A stretch of 64,000 bases of DNA from assembly GCA_017631315.1 (NCBI GenBank), contig JAGBTN010000012.1, positions 124,001 through 188,000 on the forward strand. Reading direction: 5' to 3'. The number at the start of each line of letters is the position of its first letter. Position 1 is the first letter of the stretch. The notes below the pieces were generated by a model. The model had not been told where the DNA came from. It searched no databases and saw only the letters and a program-made list of their open reading frames with translations. Position numbers and translations under genes: made by a program. Origin of the DNA: Bacteroidaceae bacterium. GTDB taxonomy: Bacteria > Bacteroidota > Bacteroidia > Bacteroidales > Bacteroidaceae. Of the stretch, positions 18,329-25,630 are shown in pieces.

Positions 18329-18416
18329 GTTTGTTCTTTTTCTTGTGTGTGAGATAGAATTGCCGCCAAGCGAAGAACATGACAACGACAAGGGCAATTA
18401 TGAATATCCATTCCAT
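18315..18416 (-). CDS. 33-aa single-pass membrane peptide overlapping the prfA start
   Basis: The ATG at 18416 opens MEWIFIIALVVVMFFAWRQF and ends in a basic tail (YLTHKKKNKHGRK). This is the pattern of a single transmembrane helix with a cytoplasmic positive end. It lies 11 bases after purM, and its last 14 bases overlap the start of prfA in another frame. The compact placement and clean hydrophobic-then-basic layout suggest a real small protein. It could also act mainly as a leader for prfA. No family is recognised. Confidence 0.5.
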   Translation of the reverse strand: MEWIFIIALVVVMFFAWRQFYLTHKKKNKHGRK

Positions 18417-18427
18417 TGTTCCGTCTT

Positions 18428-19594
18428 TTAGTACTCAAACTCGCCGAACTCGCTCTTGATGAGGAGGCTCTTCTTGCCTTCCTCCACTCGGCCCACCACT
18501 TGTGCGTCGATGTTGAAACTCTTAGAGATGGCGATAACCTTCTCGGCATCTTCGGGAGCGACATAGACCTCGAGACGATGACCCATGTTGAAGACCTTAT
18601 ACATCTCTGCCCAGTCGGTGCCGCTGCAGTCATGGATAGCCTTGAAGAGTGGCGGTACAGGGAACATATTGTCCTTGATGACACGGCAGTTTTCGCCCAC
18701 GAAGTGCAGAACCTTTGTCTGTGCTCCACCCGTGCAATGCACCATGCCATGAATCTTGGGACGCATCTCGTCGAGCATCTTTCTTACGACGGGGGCATAG
18801 GTTCGTGTGGGAGAAAGGACGAGTTTGCCTGCCGGGATGGGACTTCCCTCAACCTCGTCGGTCAGCATATACTTGCCGCTGTACACAAGCTCTTCGGGAA
18901 CACTGTGGTCATAACTCTCGGGATATTTCTCGGCAAGATACTTGCAGAAGACATCGTGGCGGGCACTTGTCAGACCGTTGCTGCCCATTCCGCCATTGTA
19001 TTCCTTTTCGTAAGTAGCCTGACCGCAAGAAGAAAGGCCGACAATAACGTCGCCCGGACGGATATTGGCATTGTCTATGACGTCGCTACGCTTCATGCGA
19101 CAAGTCACAGTGCTGTCCACAATGATTGTCCTCACGAGGTCGCCCACATCGGCTGTCTCGCCACCGGTGCCATAGATGCCTACGCCCATCTCACGAAGTT
19201 CCTGCATCAGCTCGTCCGTGCCGTTGATGATAGCCGAAATGACTTCGCCAGGGATGAGCATCTTGTTGCGACCGATTGTGGAAGACACCAGGATGTTGTC
19301 CACCGCCCCCACACAAAGCAGGTCGTCGGTATTCATGATGAGCGCATCCTGAGCAATGCCTTTCCAGACATTCAGGTCGCCCGTCTCCTTCCAATACATG
19401 TAGGCAAGGCTCGACTTCGTGCCTGCACCGTCGGCATGCATAATGTTACAATACTCCGGGTCACCACCCAGGATGTCGGGAATTATCTTGCAAAAAGCTT
19501 GCGGAAAAACACCCTTGTCGATGTTCTTAATGGCGTTGTGGACGTCCTCCTTGGCGGCACTCACGCCGCGCATCATATAACGTTGGTTGCTCAT
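18428..19594 (-). CDS. purM: Phosphoribosylformylglycinamidine cyclo-ligase (AIR synthetase)
   Basis: PurM closes the imidazole ring in purine synthesis, making AIR from FGAM with ATP. The 388-aa protein shows the PurM-family features: DILGGDPEYCNIMHADGAGT, the metal and nucleotide segment IMNTDDLLCVGAVDNILVS, GTGGETADVGDLVRTI, and the C-terminal MGHRLEVYVAPEDAEKVI. It is somewhat longer than E. coli PurM (345 aa), as is usual in Bacteroidales. It appears to be first in the long minus-strand run and follows a clear promoter. Confidence 0.92.
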   Translation of the reverse strand: MSNQRYMMRGVSAAKEDVHNAIKNIDKGVFPQAFCKIIPDILGGDPEYCNIMHADGAGTKSSLAYMYWKETGDLNVWKGIAQDALIMNTDDLLCVGAVDNILVSSTIGRNKMLIPGEVISAIINGTDELMQELREMGVGIYGTGGETADVGDLVRTIIVDSTVTCRMKRSDVIDNANIRPGDVIVGLSSCGQATYEKEYNGGMGSNGLTSARHDVFCKYLAEKYPESYDHSVPEELVYSGKYMLTDEVEGSPIPAGKLVLSPTRTYAPVVRKMLDEMRPKIHGMVHCTGGAQTKVLHFVGENCRVIKDNMFPVPPLFKAIHDCSGTDWAEMYKVFNMGHRLEVYVAPEDAEKVIAISKSFNIDAQVVGRVEEGKKSLLIKSEFGEFEY

Positions 19595-19623
19595 GTCTGT
19601 AATTTGTCTTATAATTCTGATTG

Positions 19624-19655
19624 CAAAGATAAAAGAAATATCTCACATTTACAAA
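19624..19655 (-). promoter_or_regulatory. Promoter of purM and downstream genes
   Basis: The -33 TTTG (19655-19652), a 20-base spacer and the -7 TATCTTTG (19631-19624) are on the minus strand. It lies 30 bases before the purM ATG. Confidence 0.72.
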
Positions 19656-19984
19656 TTCTCGGAGTGTTATTTAACACTCTGCCCAATTTTACAAACCGGG
19701 CATAACCTGCCTCCCCGGCAGACACCTGGCAACGCCATGCCACTGACAAAGCATCGTCTGTGTAAAGTTTTTTCGCATCTTCCAACCACCAGTAACGCTA
19801 ATTTTGCCACAAACAGCAGAAAGGGGCAGAAACACCCCATTTGAAGCAAAATTCGCAGCGTATTGTCTGTCAAAGAGTTACACAAAGAAAGCAACCCGCC
19901 AAGACAGAGAAAAGGAGCTGAAAGGCATAGCCTTCCAGCAAAAATCGCCCATTTTATCGGCAAAAAACACCCGTCTCCCAGACA

Positions 19985-20090
19985 AACTACTCCAGTGAAG
20001 TTTGCAAACTATACGTGTGTAGTTGGCCGACTTAACGTGTATAGTCGAGCAACTACACTGGAGACATCGGCAGAACATACATGCCAAGAA
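19985..20090. repeat. Intergenic palindromic repeat, copy E
   Basis: ACTCCAGTGAAGTTTGC and CTACACTGGAGAC form the outer arms, with AACTATACGTGTGTAGTTGG and CTTAACGTGTATAGT as inverted inner units. The alternation resembles copies A-D although the bases have diverged. The rest of 19656-20213 shows no gene. Confidence 0.45.
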
Positions 20091-20213
20091 ATGCCAACCA
20101 ACTAAAATGTTGTAAAGTATTTTCCTTTCAAGACAACACACCTATTCAAACAAATCGGGGATCATCCTTACGGACAACCCCCGAAGATTATAATGCATTA
20201 AATCGTCTTCTTT

Positions 20214-20747
20214 TTAGAAGAGGAAAGACAGTTTGAACCAGTGGCTCTTTGCTGCCTCGTCGAAACCACCGGCAAGAACATTCAGGTTGTAGCCCACAGC
20301 AACGTTCTTGTGCACCTGCACACCGAGACCGAAGTCGAGACCGAAGTTATGAACGCCCTCAACTTCATCACTCCAATAATTACGGAAATAATAAACAGAG
20401 TAACCCATATTCAGGTCAACATAGCCTCTGATTGACTTCCATGCGGGTGTATAACCACGAGCACCGAGCAGTTTGAAGTTGAACTGACCTACATCGGCAG
20501 GGCTTTCGAATGCAGACATGTAAGACACGCCGATAATGTTCCAGCCAACATACTGGTTGAACTCTCTTCTGAGTTGATAGCCAATACCCCAACCGTCCTG
20601 GATATAAAGGCCAAGTTCGTTAGTAAACTTCGCAGGTGCCTTCACGGCCTTACTTACAATTTTCTTACTCTTTGATTCGCCAATCTGAGCCTGCATTGCT
20701 GTGCTTGTAAACAATGCAATAATTGCCAATAAAAGAATCTTCTTCAT
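20214..20747 (-). CDS. Small outer-membrane beta-barrel protein, unknown function
   Basis: A 177-aa protein with a signal peptide (MKKILLLAIIALFTSTAMQA). The body consists of alternating amphipathic strands rich in Gly, Tyr and Trp (GLYIQDGWGIGYQLR, YVDLNMGYSVYYF, LDFGLGVQVHKNVAVGYNLN), and the final residue is Phe (SHWFKLSFLF). This is the standard signature for outer-membrane barrel insertion, and the length suggests about eight strands. It is followed upstream by another exported protein gene 40 bases away. The ligand or role is unknown. Confidence 0.7.
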   Translation of the reverse strand: MKKILLLAIIALFTSTAMQAQIGESKSKKIVSKAVKAPAKFTNELGLYIQDGWGIGYQLRREFNQYVGWNIIGVSYMSAFESPADVGQFNFKLLGARGYTPAWKSIRGYVDLNMGYSVYYFRNYWSDEVEGVHNFGLDFGLGVQVHKNVAVGYNLNVLAGGFDEAAKSHWFKLSFLF

Positions 20748-20787
20748 TTTGATAAATAATTTGATTTGTATTTAAAGAATTTATAGA

Positions 20788-21261
20788 TTACTGCTTTGTA
20801 TATACTGGGTTGTTTGCTCCAGCATGACGAATCTTCATCCACTCATAGTCTTCGGGAGTTGCCGTATGCCACGATGTAAACTTGGCAGGGAAACCCTTTA
20901 TCTCAAGGATGTACCAATCGTCATCACTGGTGTGAGCAGGGTTTGTGTAGAAGTTATAAGTGGCAGCAACAATCATGTCCGACTTAGTGTCTTCGGTATA
21001 AAGGAAAATACCATAATTATAAATATTCTCCAACTTACCCTCCAATTCGGTTTCAACTTTTGTACGATTCAACATCTTCTTCCAGAAAGTAGGAGCTCCG
21101 GGAATCACTTCAACCTCTACAACCAATGGCTTTACCAATGGTTCTACCAAGACCTGTGGCATACGAGCCTGGGTGAACTGATAGGTCGTCTCTGAATTCT
21201 TCTGTGCAAAGGCAGCCATGCCAACTATACTGCAAATTGCCAATAGTAAGAACTTCTTCAT
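20788..21261 (-). CDS. Exported protein of unknown function
   Basis: A 157-aa protein with a signal peptide (MKKFLLLAICSIVGMAAFAQ). The mature part has a Pro/Val-rich stretch (VLVEPLVKPLVVEVEVIP) and a globular C-terminal region with ENIYNYGIFLYTEDTKSDMI and DWYILEIKGFPAKFTSWH. I recognise no family. It follows a good promoter and is upstream of the barrel gene at 20747 on the same strand, so the two may be cotranscribed. Confidence 0.65.
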   Translation of the reverse strand: MKKFLLLAICSIVGMAAFAQKNSETTYQFTQARMPQVLVEPLVKPLVVEVEVIPGAPTFWKKMLNRTKVETELEGKLENIYNYGIFLYTEDTKSDMIVAATYNFYTNPAHTSDDDWYILEIKGFPAKFTSWHTATPEDYEWMKIRHAGANNPVYTKQ

Positions 21262-21326
21262 AATATTTGTATTTTTAGTTAATAAAACTTCTGTCTGAAA
21301 AAAAGTATGACACTCTATTCCAAATG

Positions 21327-21357
21327 CAAAGATATGTAATACAAACTAATCCTGCAA
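21327..21357 (-). promoter_or_regulatory. Promoter of the 157-aa exported protein gene
   Basis: The -7 TATCTTTG (21334-21327) is preceded after 19 bases by TTGC (21357-21354), a near match to the -33 TTTG. It lies 66 bases before the ATG at 21261. Confidence 0.55.
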
Positions 21358-21477
21358 CATTTATTAACAAATTTTTCTGACTCTAACGGAAAAACGTTAA
21401 AATAACATCCTTTCCAAAAACTTTCTTGCCCTATTCGATTATTATTAATATCTTTGCTTGCAAAACAACAAAAGATT

Positions 21478-21606
21478 ATGGGACTTGGAAGTTATTGGGT
21501 CAGAAAAGACGACCAGACTGGCGAGGCAAAAACTGTCAAACCCTGGGAAGAGAGCGTCAGCAACGGAGACAAACATTACCCCGACCCCAAAGAAACGCAA
21601 GAATAA
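21478..21606 (+). CDS. Small hydrophilic protein, 42 aa
   Basis: The ATG at 21478 encodes MGLGSYWVRKDDQTGEAKTV followed by KPWEESVSNGDKHYPDPKETQE and a stop. A TATCTTTG -7 box lies about 20 bases upstream (21449-21456), with TTGC 19 bases before it. A hairpin follows 33 bases after the stop. Charged, Pro- and Trp-containing sequence with its own promoter and terminator suggests a genuine small gene. It is the only plus-strand gene in this stretch. Function unknown. Confidence 0.5.
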   Translation: MGLGSYWVRKDDQTGEAKTVKPWEESVSNGDKHYPDPKETQE

Positions 21607-21638
21607 GGAAACATCCATCGGCAGAAGATTACGGATAC

Positions 21639-21667
21639 AAAAAAGGCTGTCTCAAATAGAAACAGCC
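21639..21667 (-). terminator. Terminator of the DUF2147 gene, possibly bidirectional
   Basis: On the minus strand the stem GGCTGT / ACAGCC (21667-21662 and 21650-21645) is followed by a run of six T. It lies just after the DUF2147 stop at 21692 and could also end the small plus-strand gene. Confidence 0.7.
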
Positions 21668-21691
21668 CTTTCGCAGATATATTATGAACAA

Positions 21692-22147
21692 TTATTTTAT
21701 GCGTGTCCAATACAGTGTCGTGCCGATGCCCAGAATAGTACCACGCAGTTTCAGTTTGTTAGGCTCAACAAATTCGGCAGTAACATTCACTCGAATGCCC
21801 TTTGATGGGTCGTAGATTTTTGTTCCACCCCATACCTTTTCTTCTGCATCGTACTTCCAGCCCCTCACAACAACCACCTTGTCGATGTCCACATTACGCA
21901 ATTTGCTATCAGGATTCTTCACATCCTTACGCTTCTTGCCATTGGCATCTAATGGTTTCTCCACCCAGAAAACCTGAGCATCGTAAGTGCCATTGGCATT
22001 CTTTGTTACCCTAACCTTGCTCTTGCTACCACCACGATCGGTTAAATACTCGCCCACGATGTTGTCGGCCTTGTCATTGATACCTTGCGCAAACGCAGGC
22101 ATCACGAATGCCAACGCACACAAGAGAGTCATCATCATTTGTTTCAT
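21692..22147 (-). CDS. DUF2147 exported protein
   Basis: The ATG at 22147 starts a signal peptide (MMMTLLCALAFVMPAFAQ); a longer open frame upstream crosses the promoter and is rejected. The mature part of about 130 aa fits DUF2147: DNIVGEYLTDRGGSKSKVRV, WVEKPLDANGKKRKDVKNP, KVWGGTKIYDPSKGIRVNV and KLRGTILGIGTTLYWTRI. DUF2147 is a lipocalin-like periplasmic domain of unknown function, widespread in Proteobacteria and Bacteroidetes. It has its own promoter and terminator. Confidence 0.85.
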   Translation of the reverse strand: MKQMMMTLLCALAFVMPAFAQGINDKADNIVGEYLTDRGGSKSKVRVTKNANGTYDAQVFWVEKPLDANGKKRKDVKNPDSKLRNVDIDKVVVVRGWKYDAEEKVWGGTKIYDPSKGIRVNVTAEFVEPNKLKLRGTILGIGTTLYWTRIK

Positions 22148-22175
22148 AATTCTTTTATTATTTCTAATTCGGCTG

Positions 22176-22206
22176 CAAAAGTACATATTTTTGCTCAATT
22201 CACAAA
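22176..22206 (-). promoter_or_regulatory. Promoter of the DUF2147 gene
   Basis: The -33 TTTG (22206-22203), a 19-base spacer and the -7 TACTTTTG (22183-22176) lie 29 bases before the ATG. Confidence 0.7.
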
Positions 22207-22290
22207 GATATGTGCAAGAAATCATTCCAAATGATACACTTTAAGGTATTTTTGTTACATTTATGAATAATAAACAACCTGCCAAGCACT

Positions 22291-22329
22291 AAAAAAGAGG
22301 CTGACAGAAATGCATTTCTCGTCAGCCTC
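22291..22329 (-). terminator. Terminator of the FNT transporter gene
   Basis: On the minus strand GAGGCTGAC (22329-22321) pairs with GTCAGCCTC (22305-22297), followed by TTTTTT. The loop contains a further palindrome (GAAATGCATTTC). It lies 45 bases after the stop at 22374. Confidence 0.85.
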
Positions 22330-22373
22330 ATATCTTCCATTCTACCCTTACTGATACACCCTTATATGGGAAT

Positions 22374-22976
22374 TCATTGCTGGGGCATGATAATCCTATA
22401 TATATTACAACCCAGGAAGTTTCCGATTACAATGCTCACATAGAACAACAAGATTTCAATTATATGAGAGCACAAGAAGTCAAAGGGAACAGTGAGATAA
22501 TAAAAAGCATCTGCCACACAATGCGGGAAACCACATGTAATGAACAATGGCACTCCAAAAAACAAAGGTAGGTTCTTGCCCTGACGCGAGAAGGTAACCA
22601 CAGTCGTCATGATAAAGCCACAACCCATAGCAAGGATGCCACCACGCAACGGCCCCATTGCCAAACGGCTTTGAAGAATGTCGAGGGCTGCCTCTTGTAA
22701 AGGCAATGCACTGCAACGGGCCAGCAACGAAACGGCAAAACAGCCCAAGATGTTACCAGCCAGAATAAGGAAAAGTCCTCCGAGATTTCCTTTCCTGATA
22801 AATCCTGCCGTTCCGGTGTAAAGTTTTAAACCATAATGAACAACTGTCAACAGCCCGAAACAGAAGAGAACTGCACCGACAATACTACGCTCGGCAAGAT
22901 AGCCAAACCCGGCGATACCCACACATACACCCGACATAAAAGACGAGCGCATAACCATATTGAATGTATATTTCAT
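22374..22976 (-). CDS. Short formate/nitrite transporter (FNT) family protein
   Basis: A 200-aa integral membrane protein with about six hydrophobic segments. The family's central motif is recognisable in ITCGFPHCVADAFYYL, where the His corresponds to the pore histidine of FocA/NirC in CGFEHSVANMF. The N-terminal half has GNILGCFAVSLLARC. Canonical FNT channels are about 260-290 aa, so this is a shortened type, missing N- and C-terminal cytoplasmic parts. The substrate (formate, nitrite, hydrosulfide or another small anion) cannot be told. Confidence 0.75.
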   Translation of the reverse strand: MKYTFNMVMRSSFMSGVCVGIAGFGYLAERSIVGAVLFCFGLLTVVHYGLKLYTGTAGFIRKGNLGGLFLILAGNILGCFAVSLLARCSALPLQEAALDILQSRLAMGPLRGGILAMGCGFIMTTVVTFSRQGKNLPLFFGVPLFITCGFPHCVADAFYYLTVPFDFLCSHIIEILLFYVSIVIGNFLGCNIYRIIMPQQ

Positions 22977-23222
22977 TTTCTACGCAAAAGATGCAATCCT
23001 TCCTGCCTATTTTAGGCTAACTAAAAGCAGGAAAAGGTTGAGAAATCTTGATGTAATAAAGTTCTTTTTATTCTTGTTTTGCAAATTTAGCAAAAAACAG
23101 TGTATACAATAATATATAGCATACTAAAATTCTGTTCTCTTACTGTTTTTGCCATACTTCCTCTCTTAAACAGGAAAACACGTCATAAAGATTGCCATCC
23201 TAAAGTCCTTGCATAGGGCACA

Positions 23223-23267
23223 AAAAAACCTCAGAAGTCTAACATCTTTTGACTTATGAGGTTTTTT
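23223..23267. terminator. Bidirectional terminator-like hairpin at the left edge of accessory DNA
   Basis: AAAAAACCTCAGAAGTC (23223-23239) pairs with GACTTATGAGGTTTTTT (23251-23267) with one mismatch. It is A-run/T-run flanked, so it could work in both directions. GAGCGGAGAGAGAGG follows immediately and resembles the complement of a tRNA-Ser 3' end. Confidence 0.65.
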
Positions 23268-23329
23268 GAGCGGAGAGAGAGGTTTGTGAACCTTCTCCCT
23301 AAAACGTTGATTTTCTGTCTTATTCTTCT

Positions 23330-23463
23330 TTACAATTCTGTCAATGTAACACTTTTGTCATCAAAAGTCTTTTCGGAGATTTGCAGCCAACTGTTATTCA
23401 ACGGCTTATATGTTAATTTGAGAGAACGGTCTTGAACTATCTCTTTGAATCCCTCTCTTTTTC
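23330..23463 (-). pseudogene. Short coding remnant (C-terminal-like), tentative
   Basis: A minus-strand frame reads KREGFKEIVQDRSLKLTYKP followed by LNNSWLQISEKTFDDKSVTLTEL and a stop at 23332-23330. It has protein-like composition but no start, with an in-frame stop just upstream. It may be the tail of a gene lost when accessory DNA was inserted. The rest of 22977-23775 shows no gene. Confidence 0.25.
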
Positions 23464-23739
23464 AGTTAGTTAGCAATCTATTGGACTCTTATATAACACA
23501 AAATGTAACAATATTCTGTTAGTCGCTTTGACCACGACTTGACTATCACCACAGTCTTCTTACGCGAGTGCAAAATTACAAAAAAATATGTAAAACAAAA
23601 GAAACTGGAGAAAAAAATATCGACAATCGTCTTGATAAGGGAATTACGGCAGAATCAACCAACAAGTGCAAGACAGGTGCAAATTTACGAATAGTGTTTG
23701 AAAAACTTTTCCTTTGGAGAGTTAAAATTCAATTATTTT

Positions 23740-23765
23740 GGGTCAGCGGAAATATCCGCTGACCC
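23740..23765. terminator. Perfect 10-bp hairpin
   Basis: GGGTCAGCGG (23740-23749) pairs perfectly with CCGCTGACCC (23756-23765). It lies 10 bases beyond the stop of the minus-strand ORF at 23776. No strong T-run follows on either strand, so its terminator role is uncertain. Confidence 0.4.
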
Positions 23766-23775
23766 GTTACTTTGA

Positions 23776-24006
23776 CTATTCACCTAAGCACGGATGGTCA
23801 GTAGTGGCTGTATATCGTAAAGCGTTTGAATAGATAAAATCATAGCCTTCTTGTTTTAATAACTCTGGCAGACTTCCTGACACGAAAAACGATGATTTAT
23901 ACCCATATTTAAATATTTTGGCAGACGGAGGAATTTGGCAAGGATATTGTAAGATATATAGTAGTGCATTGGCTATGCGAGCCAATAATGTCAATCGACA
24001 ACGCAT
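23776..24006 (-). CDS. Hypothetical ORF, 76 aa, doubtful
   Basis: The frame encodes a 76-residue basic protein with a hydrophobic N-terminal part (TLLARIANALLYILQYPCQI), then YGYKSSFFVSGSLPELLKQ and a tail ATTDHPCLGE. It ends close to a perfect hairpin. I see no clear ribosome-binding site and recognise no family. It may be a fragment of a larger lost gene, or not coding. Confidence 0.25.
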   Translation of the reverse strand: MRCRLTLLARIANALLYILQYPCQIPPSAKIFKYGYKSSFFVSGSLPELLKQEGYDFIYSNALRYTATTDHPCLGE

Positions 24007-24088
24007 CAGGCTTTTTTAGATGCTTCCCCTGTAATACTGAAGATACGAGAGAATCCACATTGTTTAATCTTATAATATTGCAAAAGTA

Positions 24089-24346
24089 ATGGCTAATTAT
24101 TCCGATGAAAGGCTTGACCAAATTTGGGATAAGGGTCAGACCATAAGAGGCAAAAATCCTGATTTGTACAGAAAAGACAAGTTTGGGAATACGATGTATA
24201 AGCCTTCTTATGGTAAAACAAGTGCAATGGGATGGAATGTTGACCACTCCAAACCCCAAGCACTCGGTGGTACTGACCATTTGAACAATTTGCAGCCAAT
24301 GAATAGTAGGGAGAACTCTTCAAGAGGCAAGCAGTACCCGAAGTAA
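24089..24346 (+). CDS. Mini HNH-nuclease-like protein
   Basis: An 85-aa protein that consists almost only of an HNH-type motif: NTMYKPSYGKTSAMGWNVDH, then SKPQALGGTDHLNNLQPMNSREN. The D-H, the downstream GG-x-D-x2-N-L-Q-P and the N in the third position follow the beta-beta-alpha metal layout. Zinc-knuckle cysteines are absent. Stand-alone small HNH proteins occur in phages and mobile elements and also as toxin domains, so this may be a free nuclease or a separated toxin tip. A terminator follows. No immunity gene is recognised next to it. Confidence 0.6.
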   Translation: MANYSDERLDQIWDKGQTIRGKNPDLYRKDKFGNTMYKPSYGKTSAMGWNVDHSKPQALGGTDHLNNLQPMNSRENSSRGKQYPK

Positions 24347-24404
24347 TTGCTAAATGAACCAACTCCAACCTTGCTGCAACAAGGTCATGAGTCTTATCAA
24401 AGTT

Positions 24405-24440
24405 ACCGTCAGTTTGGCACTATGACGGTGGCTTTTTCTT
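24405..24440 (+). terminator. Terminator after the HNH gene
   Basis: ACCGTCA (24405-24411) pairs with TGACGGT (24423-24429), followed by GGCTTTTTCTT. Confidence 0.7.
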
Positions 24441-24704
24441 TATAACTTTGATAATATAACGACAAAAGTACGCTTTTATTGTTACAAGTCCCAAAGTTTC
24501 TACAAATATAAACGCATAACCAAGCCTAATGGTTGCGGAATTAACAATTTATGTGCGCCACTCTTTTTAGGGTAAAGTCATATAAACTCACCAAATATAA
24601 ATGGGAAAATGAATGAGAAGATGTTCACATTCATAATTCCACAATAATTCTATATCACATAAATATCAGTGTGGTATAGTGTGTTTAATTATAACTTTAG
24701 AGGG

Positions 24705-24738
24705 ACTTCCATGGCAAACGCGCTTTGGAAGTTTTTTG
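24705..24738 (+). terminator. Terminator-like hairpin upstream of the XRE regulator
   Basis: ACTTCCA (24705-24711) pairs with TGGAAGT (24726-24732), followed by TTTTTT. Between the HNH gene and the XRE gene (24347-24856) I see only the two terminators and the XRE promoter. Confidence 0.6.
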
Positions 24739-24840
24739 TATAACCATTCACCCTATTCTGAAATCCGCACAAAAAAAACGAAAGTCGAGAATATCGACAA
24801 ATGTTGATTTTGTGTGCACATTTCATCCGTCAAACAAGTG

Positions 24841-24848
24841 TAACTTTG
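24841..24848 (+). promoter_or_regulatory. -7 promoter element of the XRE regulator gene
   Basis: TAACTTTG matches the Bacteroidetes -7 box. The ATG at 24857 is only 8 bases further on, so the transcript would be nearly leaderless. No strong -33 TTTG is placed at 19-20 bases. Confidence 0.5.
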
Positions 24849-24856
24849 CAAAACAA

Positions 24857-25273
24857 ATGAAAATAAGAATAGGTTATATCATCAAAAAATATCGTGAAGC
24901 CCACAATTATGACCAGGCTTCACTCGCAAGACTCGCGCGACTTACGCGGGGAAAGGTCGTATATATCGAGAATGACAAATCAACTCAGAAAGAGGAACAG
25001 TTGGAAAAACTGGCAAATGCCATGGGAAGCACATGGCTTGATATGGTAATAGCAACAGCACTTCCCAAATGGATGGATGCTGGCAAAGAACCGCATCTTG
25101 TAGACGAGCATGGCAAAATCATGCCCAAAGTCTTATTGGAAATCCTGAAGGATTCCATCAAGTCTCAATCAAGGGAAGCCATCCTGCTAACTGAGTTGTG
25201 TGAAATAAAGGATAACAAAAAGTTTTTCATAAATATAAATACAGAAAATAATGGAAGTAATAACTGTAGATAG
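24857..25273 (+). CDS. XRE-family helix-turn-helix regulator
   Basis: Starting at the ATG at 24857 (MKIRIGYIIKKYREAHNYDQ), the 138-aa protein has an N-terminal Cro/C1-type HTH: YDQASLARLARLTRGKVVYI then ENDKSTQKEEQLEKLANAMG. The C-terminal half is of unknown fold and ends in an Asn-rich tail. An upstream extension is rejected because the -7 promoter box lies within it. It is first in the left-hand module of the element and overlaps the next gene by 23 bases. It likely controls the replication/excision genes that follow. Confidence 0.78.
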   Translation: MKIRIGYIIKKYREAHNYDQASLARLARLTRGKVVYIENDKSTQKEEQLEKLANAMGSTWLDMVIATALPKWMDAGKEPHLVDEHGKIMPKVLLEILKDSIKSQSREAILLTELCEIKDNKKFFININTENNGSNNCR

Positions 25274-25625
25274 TGAGGTCTATCAGCAATTCAGCGAACG
25301 TCTGGACAGAATTGAAAACTATATTGAGCGAGCGGCCAATATGGAACACAGCATAGGCAAAGCACTATTGATGACAACACGTGATGTAATGGAAACGCTC
25401 CAGGTCTCACAGTCCACCTTATTCCGGTGGCGACGAGACGGGAAGATACAGACCATTGTCATGCCCTCTGGTGAGCTTCGTTTCAAGTTTGAAGAAATCT
25501 ACACGGCTTTAAGGTGTTGTCAGATTCGTGTCCAAGGATGTTCAAAAGAAACGACCATCAAGCGAATGGACGAATTTAAGAACACAACTATTACAAAAAA
25601 CATCAGAGAATTAACAAAAGAATAA
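25251..25625 (+). CDS. Helix-turn-helix (MerR/excisionase-type) DNA-binding protein
   Basis: A 124-aa protein. The first 40 residues are probably coiled (SERLDRIENYIERAANMEH). An HTH_17-like domain follows: LMTTRDVMETLQVSQSTLFR and WRRDGKIQTIVMPSGELRFK, the wing of excisionase-type proteins. Pairs of such proteins precede replication and mobilisation genes in many Bacteroides mobile elements, often acting in excision control. It overlaps the XRE gene and lies 5 bases before the next gene. Confidence 0.72.
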   Translation: MEVITVDSEVYQQFSERLDRIENYIERAANMEHSIGKALLMTTRDVMETLQVSQSTLFRWRRDGKIQTIVMPSGELRFKFEEIYTALRCCQIRVQGCSKETTIKRMDEFKNTTITKNIRELTKE

Positions 25626-25630
25626 TTGAA

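Noticed and set aside
23260-23345. Intact tRNA gene
   Set aside because: Only an acceptor-like end is visible; D-arm and anticodon arm do not fold and the T-loop has mismatches.
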